Source of the DNA: Parascedosporium putredinis | Lineage: Eukaryota; Ascomycota; Sordariomycetes; Microascales; Microascaceae | DNA length: 64,000 nt | Direction: 5' to 3' | NCBI GenBank assembly: GCA_949357655.1 | Contig: CASHTG010000003.1 | Span: 434,001-498,000 of the forward strand | Part shown: positions 22,477-34,914 of the stretch, one piece after another | Numbering within the stretch: the stretch's first letter is position 1 | Layout: every line of letters starts with the position of its first letter | The notes under the pieces: model-generated | What the model saw: only the letters and a program-made list of their open reading frames with translations | What the model was told of the DNA's origin: nothing | Database searches by the model: none | Translations under genes and position numbers: made by a program

Positions 22477-23670
22477 TTAGATGAGGCCGGGCAGCATAAC
22501 ATATCGCTTCTTCTTATACTTGTCGCCAAACTCCTTCCTGTACGCCTTCTCCTTGCCCTTGGCCCAGGCCGCCATCTGCGCGGCACCAATAGCGATGAAG
22601 ACGAGGACAGACCAGTCCCGGCTAGCGATGATGACGCCGACCCACGAGAGGATCTCAAAGAGGTAGTTGGGGCAAGTCACAAGCGAGAAGCCGAGGCCCG
22701 AGGGAATGCGCCTCTCGGTACCGCCGCGCGACCGCAGGCTCGACAAGTGCAGGTGCACGCTAGCGTTGGCCAGCTCGCCGAGAACAAAGATGACGGCGCC
22801 GACGAGGTCCACGACGGGGTCGCTCGCGGTGGCGGCGAGGGAGGTGGGGAGTACACGGCGTAGGCGCACAGAGCGCCCGAAAAGGCCCAGTAGAAGAAGC
22901 AATTTTTGAAAATGTTGCGGGCCGGCATGGTGCTGGCGGAGAACTTGTGCACGAATAAAGTCTCGAGCTCGCGCTTGACAAAGTGGGCGACGAACATGGC
23001 GAACACGAGGCGCTGCGTGTCGGAGAGCGGGTGGGAGGCCACGTCCTTGTAGAGGTAAGGGCGGAACACGACGGCGCCGACGTGGAAGAGGATGGGGCCG
23101 AGGTATTCGAGGAGGAAGACGGTGCGCCAGGCGATTTGGGGGCCTGTGTGGCGGGCGGCGCGGGGAGTGTTAGCTAGGGGAAGAGACAAAAAGAAATAGC
23201 AAAGAAAAAGGAAGAGAAGGGGGCGCTTGTCGGGTAAGGGTAGGTTGACCGTCACCGCAGGCTGCGATGGAGGGGTGAGGAGACAAACGCACCGAGATCC
23301 TTGATCAATAGCTCTTTAGACTTGACAATGTCAGCGTCCTGGCCGACCTGGGCGCGGCGATCCTTGAAGGTCTTGTTGGTCGCCGGGTTAAAGATGCCGA
23401 TGCGGTTGTGGTCCGAGATGCCGGACTGGCGGGCGACGATGGCTTTGACATCTTCAATCGTCGCGTCGGCGGGGACGTCGATGGTCGCCGGAAGCTTCTT
23501 GATCGGTTGCTTCGGCGCTGGACAACGAACAAAAAAAAAACGTCAGCTTTCTCGCATACGCCTCTAGGATCCTAGGAACAGGGTAGGGTATCCATGAAAT
23601 TAAAAAGGCGGATGGGGACACGGGGATTCTTACACCTGTTTGTAAGTTTGAGAGTGAGCGTAGACGCCAT
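22477..23670 (-). CDS. TSC13: Very-long-chain enoyl-CoA reductase
   Basis: Catalyses the last, NADPH-dependent reduction of fatty-acid elongation in the ER membrane. Exon 1 (23636-23670) gives MASTLTLKLTNR. Exon 2 (23293-23517) holds a ubiquitin-like region (QPIKKLPATIDVP, IEDVKAIVARQSG). Exon 3 (22477-23143) carries PQIAWRTVFLLEYLGP, KRELETLFVHKFSASTMP, the steroid-5-alpha-reductase-type C-terminal domain with CPNYLFEILSWVG, several membrane helices and the end KKKRYVMLPGLI. Lys in the KRELETLFVHKF region and Tyr in CPNY match known catalytic positions of the family. One base is missing at 22846-22849 (four G for five on the + strand; YSP|TSLAATAS). The exon 1-exon 2 junction is also out of frame by one, so another base error, probably in the G run at the donor, is likely. 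Confidence 0.92.
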
Positions 23671-25000
23671 TTTCGCCCGATTCTGGGGTTGTTCGTTCTC
23701 ACCTGAAAAGAACTGGGTTGGTGATCGGTTTTGGGAAGCGTTGAGGAAGCTTGGGAGCGTCCATGGCACAGTTCTATTATCTCGCCGGATGCAACTTTAG
23801 CATTCAATTTGCCCTTGCAGGCTTGTCCTCCCCCAAAAGGTCTCCAAAAGGAGGCAGAACCGTTGTGGGGGCGGTTATGTCAGCACTAAGCTTCTTGCAA
23901 CTTCACATGCCTGTCGCCCTTGTCGCGATGCCCGACTTTCTTCTTCACTTCGAGTATGTTGTACGGCCTCTTCTTTCTCTTTTTTCCTCTTCTTGATCAA
24001 GGTTTCATGCTATTAAATCAGTTCCTTTTTCCATCTTTGAGTACACCAACTCATCATAACATTGGGAGCCCCCTCGCTCCATACTATCTAACGCAATCGC
24101 ACCTCGGGTTGTCCATGAGCAAAGCCTCGGACTTACATGCTGAACCCACTCTCCATTCTCAACAAAAAAATACTCCCCCTCTGTCCTGTCAAATCCTGAG
24201 AACGCAGCGGCCCCACCAGCAAGCTTAGAGAATTATAGCCCATTGGCTTGTGATCGCTTGCTCCTCTTGGCATTTGGTCGCCCATCCATAGATGTCATCG
24301 AGCGATGACGGGCCTTGTCTTGAACTAGATGAGTAGCCATCCACGTGTGTGGTATAACACACCCAAGGCGAGTATGGTGCGTTGTCTGCTGTTCCACAGG
24401 GGATTCCAAATTCAAGCTTCTATCTGGATGGCACGCATAGTATCGAATTAGAGTGTATAGCACCGACTATGGCAAGTTTTCTAGGAAACCGCAACTTTTA
24501 TTTATCTGTCTTATAGGATTCCGCTTGACGCTAGATTGATTCCTTTACGTCTGCTTTGAGCAACGTGAGGATCCCAGGCCCCAGCGGCTGTTTTTATGAC
24601 AACACCCTAGCAACGCGGGGATGGATGTCTCTGTGGAAGGGGGAGGATTGAATGGTGAGGTGAGGTAAGAGGGGGTCAGTATCCCCTCGCGGCACCGATG
24701 ACGGGCAAAGCAGTATTTTCAGTCACGGCGAGTCCGCAAAAGTATTTGCACGGGGGTTGAGGAGCAACAAGTTTTGGGTCGTCGGGGAGGCAGCAACGTG
24801 GTATAGGGATACAGTTTTCAGATTGTACCCCGGATATCTGGGGAAAGCAATCTCCCGTCAAGGCTCCTGAAAATGGAAACTCATCTAATCTCATGAGGGT
24901 ACCATACTCCGAGATGCAAAGCATAAAAACAACCAAGGGTCCAACTAGAATTTTTTATCCACCCCATCCCGCCGTTTTGCCTACACTAAACGCCCAAAAT
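23671..25000. other. Intergenic between TSC13 promoter and RPS6 end
   Basis: The first few hundred bases upstream of TSC13 should contain its promoter. The rest shows no supported gene on either strand. Confidence 0.5.
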
Positions 25001-26307
25001 TTACTTGCGCATGGAGCTGGCACGACGCTTGCGGGCGTCGGCCCTGGCGACCTTGGCCTCGGCAACACGCTTGGCGAGGACCTGAGCGTACTCGTTCTGC
25101 AATGACCAGTTAGTCAACTGAAGAGGCACCAACGGAGGCGCAGACGCCAGCGAGGCTGTACAAGGGGAAAAAAAGAAAGGGGAAGGGGGATAACGTACGG
25201 CCTCATCCTTGACCTTCTCAGCCTGGCGGCGCTTGAGCGCGATCCTGTGGCGCTTGTGCTGGAGGCGCTGAGGAGTAACAAGACGCTGGATCTTGGGAGC
25301 CTTGGTGTAGGGGACTTGCCCTCACCCTTGGGCTGAACCTCGCGGCGGATGACGTACTTGCGGACCTATATACCGTGGGAAAACGGTCCGGTTAGCATAC
25401 GGGAATTTCGGCCAAGGCCTTTCTTCTGTCTATGCAGATGATTGTGCACAGTTGTTTGATTTGATAGCCATTCCATGAATGCTTCCCCTTCTCTTCTCTC
25501 TTTCGGGAAAGATTGGGAGAAGCAATCACGTCCCTCTCAGACTCTATCCAGACTGCCCAATCCTACACCGCAGACCTGAATAGGCGATGACGAGGAAGGC
25601 CCTGTACAAGGTTGGGAGCCAACTTACGTCGTCATCCTTGCTGAGGCCGAAGAATCGTCGGATCTTGGTGGCGCGCTTGGGTCCGAGGCGCTTGGGGTGG
25701 ACGACGTCGGTGAGACCGGGGATGTCCTGCTCGCCCTGCTTGACGATGCGGAGGGCAAGGACGGCGATATCGCTGGCAACGATGCAGCCGCGGACGGACT
25801 TTCTCCTGCGCTCACCGGTGCGGCGGGTGCGGTAGCAGGAGTGGCCGTCGGCGAGGAGAAGTCGGACACGAGAAGGGTGCATGACACCCTGCTTCATGGG
25901 GAAACCCTGCTTGTCGTTTCCACCGGTGATGCGGAAGATGTAGCCCTTCCACTCATCGCCAAGGGAGTCGGCGGGGACCTCGGCGCCCATCTATAGTCGT
26001 CGCAAAAAAGTTAGCCGTTGGTTCCACCTGCTTGCGTTTTGATGAAGAATCGTTTCGATGCCACTGGGCGAAGGAGTATAGAGCTGCCGAGAAGAACGTA
26101 CGCGCTTGTCCAAGAAGACGGCGGTCTTGCGGGGTCCTCGACATCGAGGAGCTTCTGGCTGCCGTTGGCAGGGTAGGAAATGTTCAACTATGGAAAGCCG
26201 AAAGTCAGCAAATAAATCGAGCCGGACAATAAATAAATGTCGATATTCATAATTCCCGAAGCGAGGAGCAGATCGTATCGCGCGATGAAAAGATTCCTTA
26301 CCTTCAT
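25001..26307 (-). CDS. RPS6: 40S ribosomal protein S6 (eS6)
   Basis: Component of the small ribosomal subunit and a target of TOR/S6-kinase signalling. Five exons are read: 26302-26307 (only ATGAAG), 26102-26187, 25628-25990, 25199-25365 and 25001-25096. The introns have GT..AG ends. Landmarks are LNISYPANGSQK, MGAEVPADSLGDEWKGY, RITGGNDKQGFPMKQGV, RLLLADGHSCYR, RRKSVRGCIV and the C-terminal RKRRASSMRK with phosphorylatable serines. One base is missing at 26131-26134 (DP|RKTAVFLDK) and one at 25310-25313 (GEGK|SPYTKAPK); both are four G where five are expected on the + strand. Corrected length is exactly 239 aa, the usual fungal length. The tiny first exon and intron-rich 5' end are typical of fungal ribosomal protein genes. 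Confidence 0.97.
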
Positions 26308-26705
26308 CTTGCCGGCGGTGGGTGTTCCGAAACTGAAGTTAGGCGGCTGTTGAGGTTAGTGTCGAGATGAGGTTCAAGAAACTTCCTCTTGGGAAAAAGG
26401 CGGATTTCACAAGTGTGGGTGAGTAGGGTTGGTTCGATGGACAATACAGCCAGCCAATCAGCGCCTAGCTAGCCTTGAAAAACATGGTCGGTTGGGAAAA
26501 CAACGAGGTTTACCCGAGGGCAAATCTTTTCCCAGTGATTGATTTTGTTAGCTGTGCTGCTTAGGTAATAGAACTTGGCAGCTCAAATTTCAATTCAGGG
26601 CCCTGGCGGGGTACATTGGTCTCAACGCGACCGCGTTGCCTTCGAGTAAGCTTCGCTACTGCCTCTCCAAACGGCTAGATGGCTCACCCGCACGCGTTGT
26701 GAGCT
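26308..26705. promoter_or_regulatory. Compact divergent promoter region, RPS6 / CTF8
   Basis: Only 398 bases separate the RPS6 ATG (-) from the CTF8 ATG (+), so both promoters must lie here. No TATA box is obvious, as is usual for ribosomal protein genes. I see no coding region. Confidence 0.5.
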
Positions 26706-27135
26706 ATGGACGACGCCGGAATCCCGCTCCACCCTCCGGACCCCGCGAGGACAACCTCGTCAAATCCTCTCCCACCATTGATGCAGACCCCTTCCGGCCT
26801 GGCCTTCCTGGAGCTCCAAGGCTCCTTTAGACTCCCAGAATCTGCCAACACCGACGGGGTGAATCCTCCCAGCCGACGCCAATCGGCACAATACATTTTC
26901 TGATTACAACCCGTCTCAAGATGCTGGAGATACGGCTTGGATGAAGAAGGTGTACATGTATGTCGGGCGAGGAATGCGCATGACCGGAGAGGTCAAGAAG
27001 CTTGCCAAGGCCATCGCCGTGGTCCAGCGGAAACAAAACCAGCCCGAGGGTGAAGAGGCTTTAGAGGTTATCGAGATTGTCAAGTATAAACTACTATTCT
27101 CGGATCGCCCAGAACCGATTGGCAGCCGCGAATAG
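26706..27135 (+). CDS. CTF8: Chromosome transmission fidelity protein 8 (alternative clamp loader subunit)
   Basis: Ctf8 joins Ctf18 and Dcc1 to form the alternative RFC complex that loads PCNA and supports sister-chromatid cohesion. The N-terminal half has PSGLAFLELQGSFRLPES, as in family members. The second half reads PIGTIHF, DYNPSQDAGDTAWMKKVYMYVG, MTGEVKKLAKAIAVV and the typical ending EIVKYKLLFSDRPEPIG. Two missing bases, near 26872 and at 26898 (HF|PDYNP), break the frame. With them the protein is 143 aa, normal for Ctf8. No intron is needed. It diverges from RPS6 and is followed 456 bases later by DPH1 on the same strand; there is no functional link I can see. Confidence 0.88.
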
Positions 27136-27591
27136 GATAGAGAGTCACAGTCTTCCAGCCCGGAGTGAAGAGTAAGCGGGTGCTAGTCCTTGGGAGGGAT
27201 TTGGCGGGGTGCAAGGGCGACAAAACCAGAGCAGATATCACTGAAAGGTTTTTTTACGCCCGCATCAGGCACCTCGGGTTAGAATCACAGCAACTACTCC
27301 AATACGAAAATAATTATGAAGCTGCTACATCCTTTTCCTTCTTGCTTGAGGTCATCTTGAGGTGGGTGTGCCCACGGCTCTCTGTTTCTGCCATGTGTCT
27401 CTCCTTATCAATGACTAAGGACCCCGCTACGACTTTTTTGGGAGACTTTGGCGGGGAGGGGCAAATCAAGAATTCTACGATGATTATTAGAGTGACCTTG
27501 ATTTGAGCGACAGAATTATTTGTTTCGACGAGAACTTTGCTACAGATCTTGAGAATACCACGCGCATCACTTCGACACTTGGCCCAAAGTC
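27136..27591. other. Intergenic between CTF8 and DPH1
   Basis: Holds the CTF8 terminator and DPH1 promoter. No coding sequence is seen. Confidence 0.5.
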
Positions 27592-29017
27592 ATGGAGGAC
27601 GATAGAGCCCAGGTCGATCTCGGTATAGCAGCCGATATCGAGGCCGCGCAACTTCCCGAGTCGAGCGCGGCGCCGGCGCAAACCACCACATCCCTACCTT
27701 TAAGACAACCCAAAAAAGATTCGTGGGGCGGAGAGCGGCAGATGCGGCCAAGTCCAGCCAGGGTGCCGGCGGTGCGGTATCTACTAGCACTGATGTACAG
27801 AGTATGCTTATCCTCTCCTGTCTCACCCAACACCTGAGCAAGTGATCATCTAACCGTGTGTTATTCAGAGCCCGCCCCTCGCAGGCTACCACGACTGCTC
27901 AACACAGTCCCGAAAGAAATCCTCGAAGACCCTGCCCTCAACAGTGCCATATCCCTCCTCCCCTCCAACTACAGCTTCGAAATACACAAGACCATTCACC
28001 GAATTCGATCCCTTAACGCGAAAAGGGTCGCGCTACAGATGCCCGAAGGCCTGCTTCTCTTTGCGACGACTATATCAGACATCATAACTCAATTTTGCCC
28101 CGGCGTTGAGACTCTTATCATGGGGGATGTGACGTACGGCGCTTGCTGCATCGACGACTACACGGCGAGGGCGTTGGGCTGCGATCTTCTAGTACACTAT
28201 GCGCATAGCTGTCTCATCCCTGTTGATGTGACCCAGATCAAGACCCTCTACGTTTTTGTCGATATCACAATAGACACGGCACATCTAGTAGCTAGTTTAG
28301 AGAGGAACTTTTCGAGCGGGAAGACGATTGCGATTGTTGGGACTATCCAGTTCAACGCGACGATACATGGTGTTAAAAGACACTGGAAAAGGCCGGCTTT
28401 AATGTTCTCGTTCCGCAGATTGCCCCGCTAAGTAAAGGCGAGATTCTAGGATGCACATCACCAAAGCTCCATGATGACGACAAGGTGGACATGATACTCT
28501 ACCTCGGAGACGGACGCTTCCATCTAGAAAGCATAATGATCCACAACCCCACGATACCCGCGTACCGGTACGACCCATACTCCCGCAAGCTCACTCGCGA
28601 GGAGTACGGGCACGAAGAGATGCAAGATTTACGGCGAGACGCCATCTCCACGGCGAAGAAGGCCAAGAAGTGGGGCCTCATCCTAGGGTCCCTCGGACGG
28701 CAAGGGAACCCCATACCATGGGCCTGATCGAGAAGTCCCTCACAGACAGAGGCATACCTTGGGTCAACTTGCTCATGAGCGAGATTTTCCCCGGTAGGTT
28801 GGCGATGATGAGCGACGTTGAGTGCTGGGTGCAGGTGGCGTGTCCCAGACTCAGTATAGACTGGGGTTACGCTTTCCCGAGGCCGCTTTTGACGCCATAC
28901 GAGGCTCTCATCGCCCTTGGAGAAAAGGAGGACTGGGGCAAGGGAGTATATCCCATGGACTACTACGGAAAAGATGGTTTGGGTCGAACAAAGCCGTTAG
29001 TTGCAACAGAATCATGA
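27592..29017 (+). CDS. DPH1: Diphthamide synthase subunit DPH1 (2-(3-amino-3-carboxypropyl)histidine synthase)
   Basis: With Dph2 this iron-sulphur enzyme transfers the 3-amino-3-carboxypropyl group of S-adenosylmethionine to a histidine of elongation factor 2, the first step of diphthamide formation. Exon 1 is 27592-27801, the intron 27802-27868 and exon 2 27869-29017. Landmarks are LLPSNYSFEIHKTI, ALQMPEGLLLFA and IMGDVTYGACCIDD. YLGDGRFHLESIMIHNP and YDPYSRKLTREEY follow, then CPRLSIDWG. The three cluster cysteines are visible in YGACC (about 162), AHSCL (about 183) and VACPRL (about 395). Three bases are missing: in an A run at 27712-27717 (QPKK|RFVGRRAA), near 28380 (VKRH|LEKAGFNV) and at 28709-28712 (QGNP|HTMGLIEK, four C for five). 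Corrected length is 453 aa. The presence of GRFHLES and all three cysteines separates it from Dph2. Confidence 0.95.
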
Positions 29018-29096
29018 TAAAACAGGATTAGGCCGGTCAAGAAACGTTACTGGTGCATATCACTCGGATTTCATGTCAGTATGTGTTCGCGTGAGC

Positions 29097-29133
<37 letters not shown>

Positions 29134-30906
29134 TGTCTTTATATGTGGGTGGGTGTCATGGAGTGGCTCCGTGGTTGTGCTGGGTAATTTCAGCCAACGT
29201 TTGCCATCGGGGAGGAAGGACAAATTCTATGTGGAACTAATGGTACGGTTTGGCTCTCTAAACTTTGATTCACGGAGGGATAGTGGATAGGGAGGAGTGG
29301 TGCGATGAAGACATCACCAAGGTCAGCGCCAGGGGTGCCATCTCGATGGCTTCATTTTGGGCTACATACCCAGATAGTTGGCTGGAATGGCTTCAAGTGT
29401 CAAGACACCTAATCATGGTGGGAGCCAACCACCGGATGGGCAATGGGCTATGGCCAGCTCTCCCACCATGCCTTCCCAAGATCCTCACCAGGCCTCACCT
29501 CGCAATCAAGAAGCAAAGAGGAAGGAGCGCCCCGCCCACCAAAAATCCAACCGAGTTAAACATATAGGACCCAATTCTTAAGAAAGTTCCCGGGAGCAGA
29601 GTGCCGTACTAGTTACGGTCGAGGCGGCGGTGTGGAAACCGTTCTGGTCAAACTGCTCCCACGGAGGAAAATGTAAGCCTGCGGGCGGGGTTACGACACT
29701 CGACGACAACGACCGACGCGAACGAACGGAGGGGCCCCGAACGAGCGACAAGAGATGTAGGCCCAAACGACACCGGGGGCCGAACTCTTTTTGAATTTTA
29801 TTTTATTTCTTCTCACCTTGCTTCAATTGATTTTTATTTTTGCGAATTTTTATTTATTGTATAATGGTCGCTGGAAGTGGGATTTCGCTGCTGTCGTTTG
29901 TGGTGTTGCGAGGCTGTGATGTTGCGCTCGTGTCTCGAAGCCTTGCGAGGGTACTTAGTGGGCGACTTCAATTCCTCCACCTTGAGACAAAAGGTACAAA
30001 GGGCGAAATTTCTAAGAGGTCGGTGTTCGATCCAGGTATGAAATCTATTTTTGCAATTTTTTTCCCACCCAGGCACTCCCATACCCTCTTCCTCTTTGCA
30101 AGCCAGCCCAACACCATATTGAGACTTGATTAATGCAATGGGCTGGCTATTGCCAACATCCCCGGGCGATGTGATGCTGCATCTAAATGCGGAACACATC
30201 CTAATACCTGACTGAGTCTCTTGGGTGATCATCACCGGCTGATGCCAAGAGACTCTTCTATCCTACATGCCCTTCTTCGGCCAACTATCCCCTTAGAGAG
30301 TCTTCATGTTCGAGCGACGGCTTTACGAGAGAGGGAGAGATGCATCTTTGCCAATGAATTTACAACCCAAAATATATTAATGCTTCTGAAGGAAAGTCAA
30401 GGACGGAGATTGGAAAGCGAGAAGAGTAAAGGAGGAAACGTAAGAGAAAGGAAAAAGGAACCTAGGCGGGAAACACCTAGAAAACGCCAATGATCCATGT
30501 CCACACGGTCGGCGACCGAAATGCAGACGGTCGCTCGAGTTTATAAATAGGAGAAACAAAAGAAAGAAAAAGAAAAGACGCGAGGCCCCAAGGATAATGA
30601 TGATGCAGGGGGCGAACCGATGAGATGCCTTTGTTCTGCAGATAAACCCGTACAAGAATAAGAGCGTGGGATAAAGTACTTGGCTAGCCTTCTCCAAAGC
30701 TAGCGAGATCGTAGTAAATCTACAGTAGAAGAAAGAGGAAAGGGGAAGAGTAAGAGTATGAGTATGAGGTGCCCTATCTCTTTTGTTTTTCTCGTTTGCT
30801 GGTTTATTGGAACATTATGAATAAGAGCACGTTTGTACAAAAGATATGGCTGTGGAGGGTGGGTGTTTGCTTGCCCGTTCTTGGAGGCCGGGGTTATTTG
30901 CGTCCC
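29018..30906. other. Intergenic between convergent DPH1 and ATG27
   Basis: Contains the GT microsatellite and A/T-rich sequence. A GC-rich patch at 29590-29780 stands out from its surroundings, but I recognise no gene there or elsewhere in the interval. Confidence 0.45.
29099..29130. repeat. (GT)16 microsatellite
   Basis: An uninterrupted GT run about 80 bases after the DPH1 stop. Confidence 0.9.
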
Positions 30907-32185
30907 TTAGACCGCGCTATAGCCACCTCTGCTCCCGGAGCCTTGGACGGTGTTGAGGACGCTCCGAGTCCAGTCCTTCATGAGGTAGGGGATGTCGCGG
31001 ATGGCGTCGCCGTGAGGAACGAGATCCCATCCACGGGCTCCGTACCTGTTGTAGTTGAGCCACGAGCCAAAGATGAGGTAGGCGGCGATACCCATGAAAG
31101 CACTTGATCGAAATGTTAGCATTGTTCCTTCTCCCAATCTTCAACATATGGCAAGGACCCTGAAGGGCTCCGCTGCCTCCCACCAAGATAACGAGGAAAG
31201 AAGGAAAGGGACTGGGTAATCTCCCGAAAGAGGCAAACTTACATGATGAAGAGCCAGGTGAAGAAGCCCCAGCTGGCCGAGGTTCCGCCGTACGCGCTGC
31301 CGCAAGCGTGCTTAGTCCTCCACTCGAGCCTGAGCGTCTCCCAATCCGAGTCCGAGTCCTTGCCGTAGCCGAGGAACTTGAGAGCCGCGCCCTCCTTGAT
31401 GAGCTGCTTCTCGCCGTTCGCCCTGCGAACCTTCTTGCCCTCCTCTTCGTCGCTACCGCCGTCGGGGTCGTACTTGTCATCAGTCGCATCCCACTCGTTC
31501 TCGGTTCCCTCCTTGTCCGGGTCGCAGATGAAATCGATAATGGCCTGCTGGCGGGTTTGCTCCTGGTGAGGCACGTCGAGCGGGTAGGCGCCGCCCTTGA
31601 GGGTAAGACGAAGACCCTCGCGCTTGGTATCGGGGTAGAGTCTTCCGCCTTTAGGCGCGAGGTCTCGAATTCAAAGGCGAAGGCACCCTGGTCCTGGAGG
31701 GCACCGGCTATGGGAACGACCTTGTGGACCACGGCTTTGGAGTCGTCCGAGTCGCTGCTGCCGTTGTAGGTCCTCTGTATCGCGCATACTACAAGGGGGA
31801 GAGTGTGTTAGCTTTGGTGTACTCTCCTCTCTATTGCAAGGGAACATTCAGGTTTGAAGTGATCCTAGCGGAGCCTCTATAAAACAGAATGAAGAACAAG
31901 GGAGGAGGAAAACGTACCCCGAGTGCCGTTGGGGCACTGCTCGTTCTTGGGCGCATCTCCAGACTTCTTCAACGGCTTGCAGATATCCACCGTATACGTC
32001 GTGTTGCTGTAGCTCGGCGGCTCCCTAAGAGTCGTCACAACCGAGTGCGGCCCGCCGAGCTTCTCAAGGTTGAAGCCATATCCGTCCACTAGTATGTTGT
32101 CGCAGTACAGCATCGACGTCGCGGGCGTCGCAAGGAGAACCGACAGGAGCAGCGCATCTGCCCGGGCAAGTCTGGGAATCTGCAT
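30907..32185 (-). CDS. ATG27: Autophagy-related protein 27
   Basis: Type I membrane protein that cycles between Golgi, endosome and pre-autophagosomal structure and helps Atg9 traffic. Exons: 31918-32185, 31243-31788 and 30907-31102; introns of 129 and 140 bp. The N-terminus is a signal peptide (about residues 1-24). The luminal domain has paired cysteines (LYCDNILVDG, VDICKPLKKS, NEQCPNGTRVCAI) as in mannose-6-phosphate-receptor-like folds, with an acidic insert. One membrane span (about 263-285, SWGFFTWLFIIAFMGIAAYL) precedes the conserved cytosolic tail YNRYGARGWDLVPHGD and the end SGSRGGYSAV. One base is missing at 31632-31635 (DSTP|DTKREGLRL, four G for five on the + strand). Corrected length is 336 aa. 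Confidence 0.93.
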
Positions 32186-34914
32186 GGCTGTTTATAAAGG
32201 GCAGGAGAGGCGAGACGAGTTCTCCTTTGTTGCGTATTCGCTTGGGGGCTTTTTTTCTTTTGGCGGCAGCGGCGGATAAAAAAGTAGCGCAACGGTTTGT
32301 CTCGGTATGCCCAGTGGATGGTTGCAACACAGGGACGGATGGGTGATTTCGGACGAAAGAAAAAACGCTCAGCGCGGCTCAGGACGGAGCGTTAGGAAAG
32401 GAGAAGGGCGAAGCTTCGTTGGGGGGAGCGATAAAACAGATCTCGATTCAAGCGTGATGGTGATCAAGGATGCGTGCCGTCACCTTGGTGGAGCTTCGCA
32501 GCAAGAGACGAACAGGTGCTGGCCCTGGACGACAAGGGCAACTAAGCGAGGACGGGAAAATAAAATGATAAAGACAAAGGCCTGACGGCTGTCACGAAAG
32601 AACCCCGAGAACCTAAGAAATGGGCGGGGGAGAATAATCGGTGATGAGAAAAAGACCGTAAGAAGAGGAAATTCAAGGTTGGGTTAATTAACAGCAAATA
32701 CAGATCGGGTGGGTATTGATCTTGATCTTGTGAGGTGGAACAAACAGCCGAAATGCTGCTGACTAGGGGAGCTCTTTTGCTCATGCGTGTGGACAACAGC
32801 TCTCAGGCTATCCAGGTGCTGTGGTACTTGATCGGATGGCCGCGTGCGCCCAAAAATTGCCCCTGGCAGACAAGACTGGAATCAGTTACGGGTCACTTGT
32901 CCCAAAAGGACGAATCGAGTGTCGTCATCGGAGACAGCCACATCTCCAAACAGTGCATGAGCACGCATGCTCTCTTAAATACGGTGGTAACTTGAATCGT
33001 GTAGGCTTGGACTCTTGAACGAAGCATTCCAATGGTCACGTGTGATCATCGCCTCAACCGTGAACTGGTGAACAATGCTCCATCAAGTTCCAACTTGAGG
33101 TTATTCGAGCCCTGGAGGAATACAATGTACAAGCATTGATGGTCCTGGGCCAAATCTCCATCCTGCAAAAAGTGGCCCATTCCATAATTGATAGAATAGT
33201 AGGCTCCTGAATTTCGTTTTCGGCCATCTTGCTAGAACTTAAAAACGCATAGATAGAAATGATTGCATTATCCTACTGCCTTGACACGGTACATGTACCA
33301 TACTCGGATACCTGATTCCACATGACAATCCACCCCCGACTGGATCGAGGCACCAGCTTTTTTGGGGGTCCATCACGGGGGCATCCTCCCCGACACGCGT
33401 ACACTACCCCAAGACCGTATTACATGTAGTTTAGTCACTATCATGGCCGTACCGCAGTAAGCATGCGCATGCATCCTCGTTGCCTAGCGCTGGCCATCTA
33501 GGCTGATACTCGCCATCCTCGTAGTTCGCGCATACATGTCATCGATCGGTGAAGCTTAGAAAACCAACTAGAAATTAGATTGGCTGCCTAGACGGAGCTT
33601 AAGGTAACAACAAGCCAGATGGAGGAACGAGTATAATAAGACCGTCGTTTCGCAGTCCTCCATCAAAGCACCAAAACGGCGAGAAAAGCAGAAACAGCAA
33701 GCTCGAACCCCCAAAGTCCGACTCCTCCAGCAAAGAGAGTTCCCATGAAATCCGAATCCAACGCTCCGGCCGTGAAAACAGAGACCGGAAATGGAGAAAA
33801 GAAGAAAAAGGAGAGCAGGAAATGAGAAAGCACACCCGCTACCGACCCTAGCCATCCATCCGCCGAGAAGTTAAGAGGAAGAAAAAAGGATGCTGGCAGA
33901 GGATCGAGAAAAATCATACCAGATATAAAAGGGACGCAGAGAGACCAAGACTCCTCCAATTTTTGGTTAGAACCGATAAAAACAAGCAAGTGAGCAGGCC
34001 CCCTCCAACATTTGGATTAGACAAAACGGCCATCCCCCGCCCCATCTTCCTATGAACGCCAAAGAAGATTGTGTTGTAATGTATCATAGTAAACCCCGAT
34101 GCAAGATGAAGGGACCCGTAAGATGGGTCGCCGTCGAAAAAAATAGATACAGAAACAGAAAAAGGTTAAGGACAGGAGCGAAGAAGAATAAAGGAAATAG
34201 ATTCCGCACGCGAAGGCCTCAAGAAGGTATTCGCTAGCTCCCTAAAAGAGGGTGCCCAAGAAGCGAACACAGCGACAAGACCGAGAACGTCAACGAAGAA
34301 CGAAAGAGGCCGAAAGAGGCGGTCCGCAAGGAGAACGCATCGCCAGCGCAAAGGGCCTCATCAGAAAAATGCTCCATTGTCGCCTTATCCAGAACCTCCG
34401 GGTTCCGAGACCGGAATGAAAGGGGGAAAAAAGGAAGGAAAAAACGAAGCACGGAGCCGCATTGAGAGCGCCAACCACCTGGGTGAAGGAAATAAGATAA
34501 GAACAGAGGTGAGGAAAAATATCGTGGGTATATATTAGAAAGAATGCTTCGCCTGTCCACCACATCGACATCCCCGCTCCAGAATTCTCTGGACTTTGAT
34601 CAAAATACACAGTAGGTTCGAGGGCAAGTCAAGAACCCAGTCGAAGAGGGAGAGGGAGAGAGGAAGAGAGTGTGTGAGAGAGAGAAAGAGGAGGAGGGAG
34701 GGTTAGAGAAGAGAGGAGGAAAGAGAGGGAGGGAGAGTGAGAGAGGGAGAGTGAGGATGAGAGAGAGAGAGAGAGAGGGAGAGAGAGAGAGTAAGAGGAT
34801 GAGAGAGGGAACCAAAGGGGGAACACACATCGCCGTGTTCTCGGGTTGCTAAGTGTGTGGTTATGCGAGCAAGCAAGGGGCTGGTAAGTATGGGGACGCC
34901 ACTGAACAGACGCC
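32186..34914. other. ATG27 promoter side and SPT20 3' region
   Basis: No supported gene. Open frames such as 33568-33989 (-) are hydrophobic but lack conserved features. About 34640-34805 is an almost pure purine (GA-rich) tract just past the SPT20 stop codon, probably in its 3' UTR or terminator. Confidence 0.45.

Noticed and set aside
25366..25627. Possible intronic snoRNA in the longest RPS6 intron
   Set aside because: No C box (TGATGA) plus D box (CTGA) pair with terminal stem was visible on the transcribed strand.
30010..30030. Possible tRNA T-arm (GTGTTCGATCC)
   Set aside because: No matching acceptor stem, D-arm or anticodon arm could be built around it; no tRNA or 5S rRNA was found elsewhere by eye.
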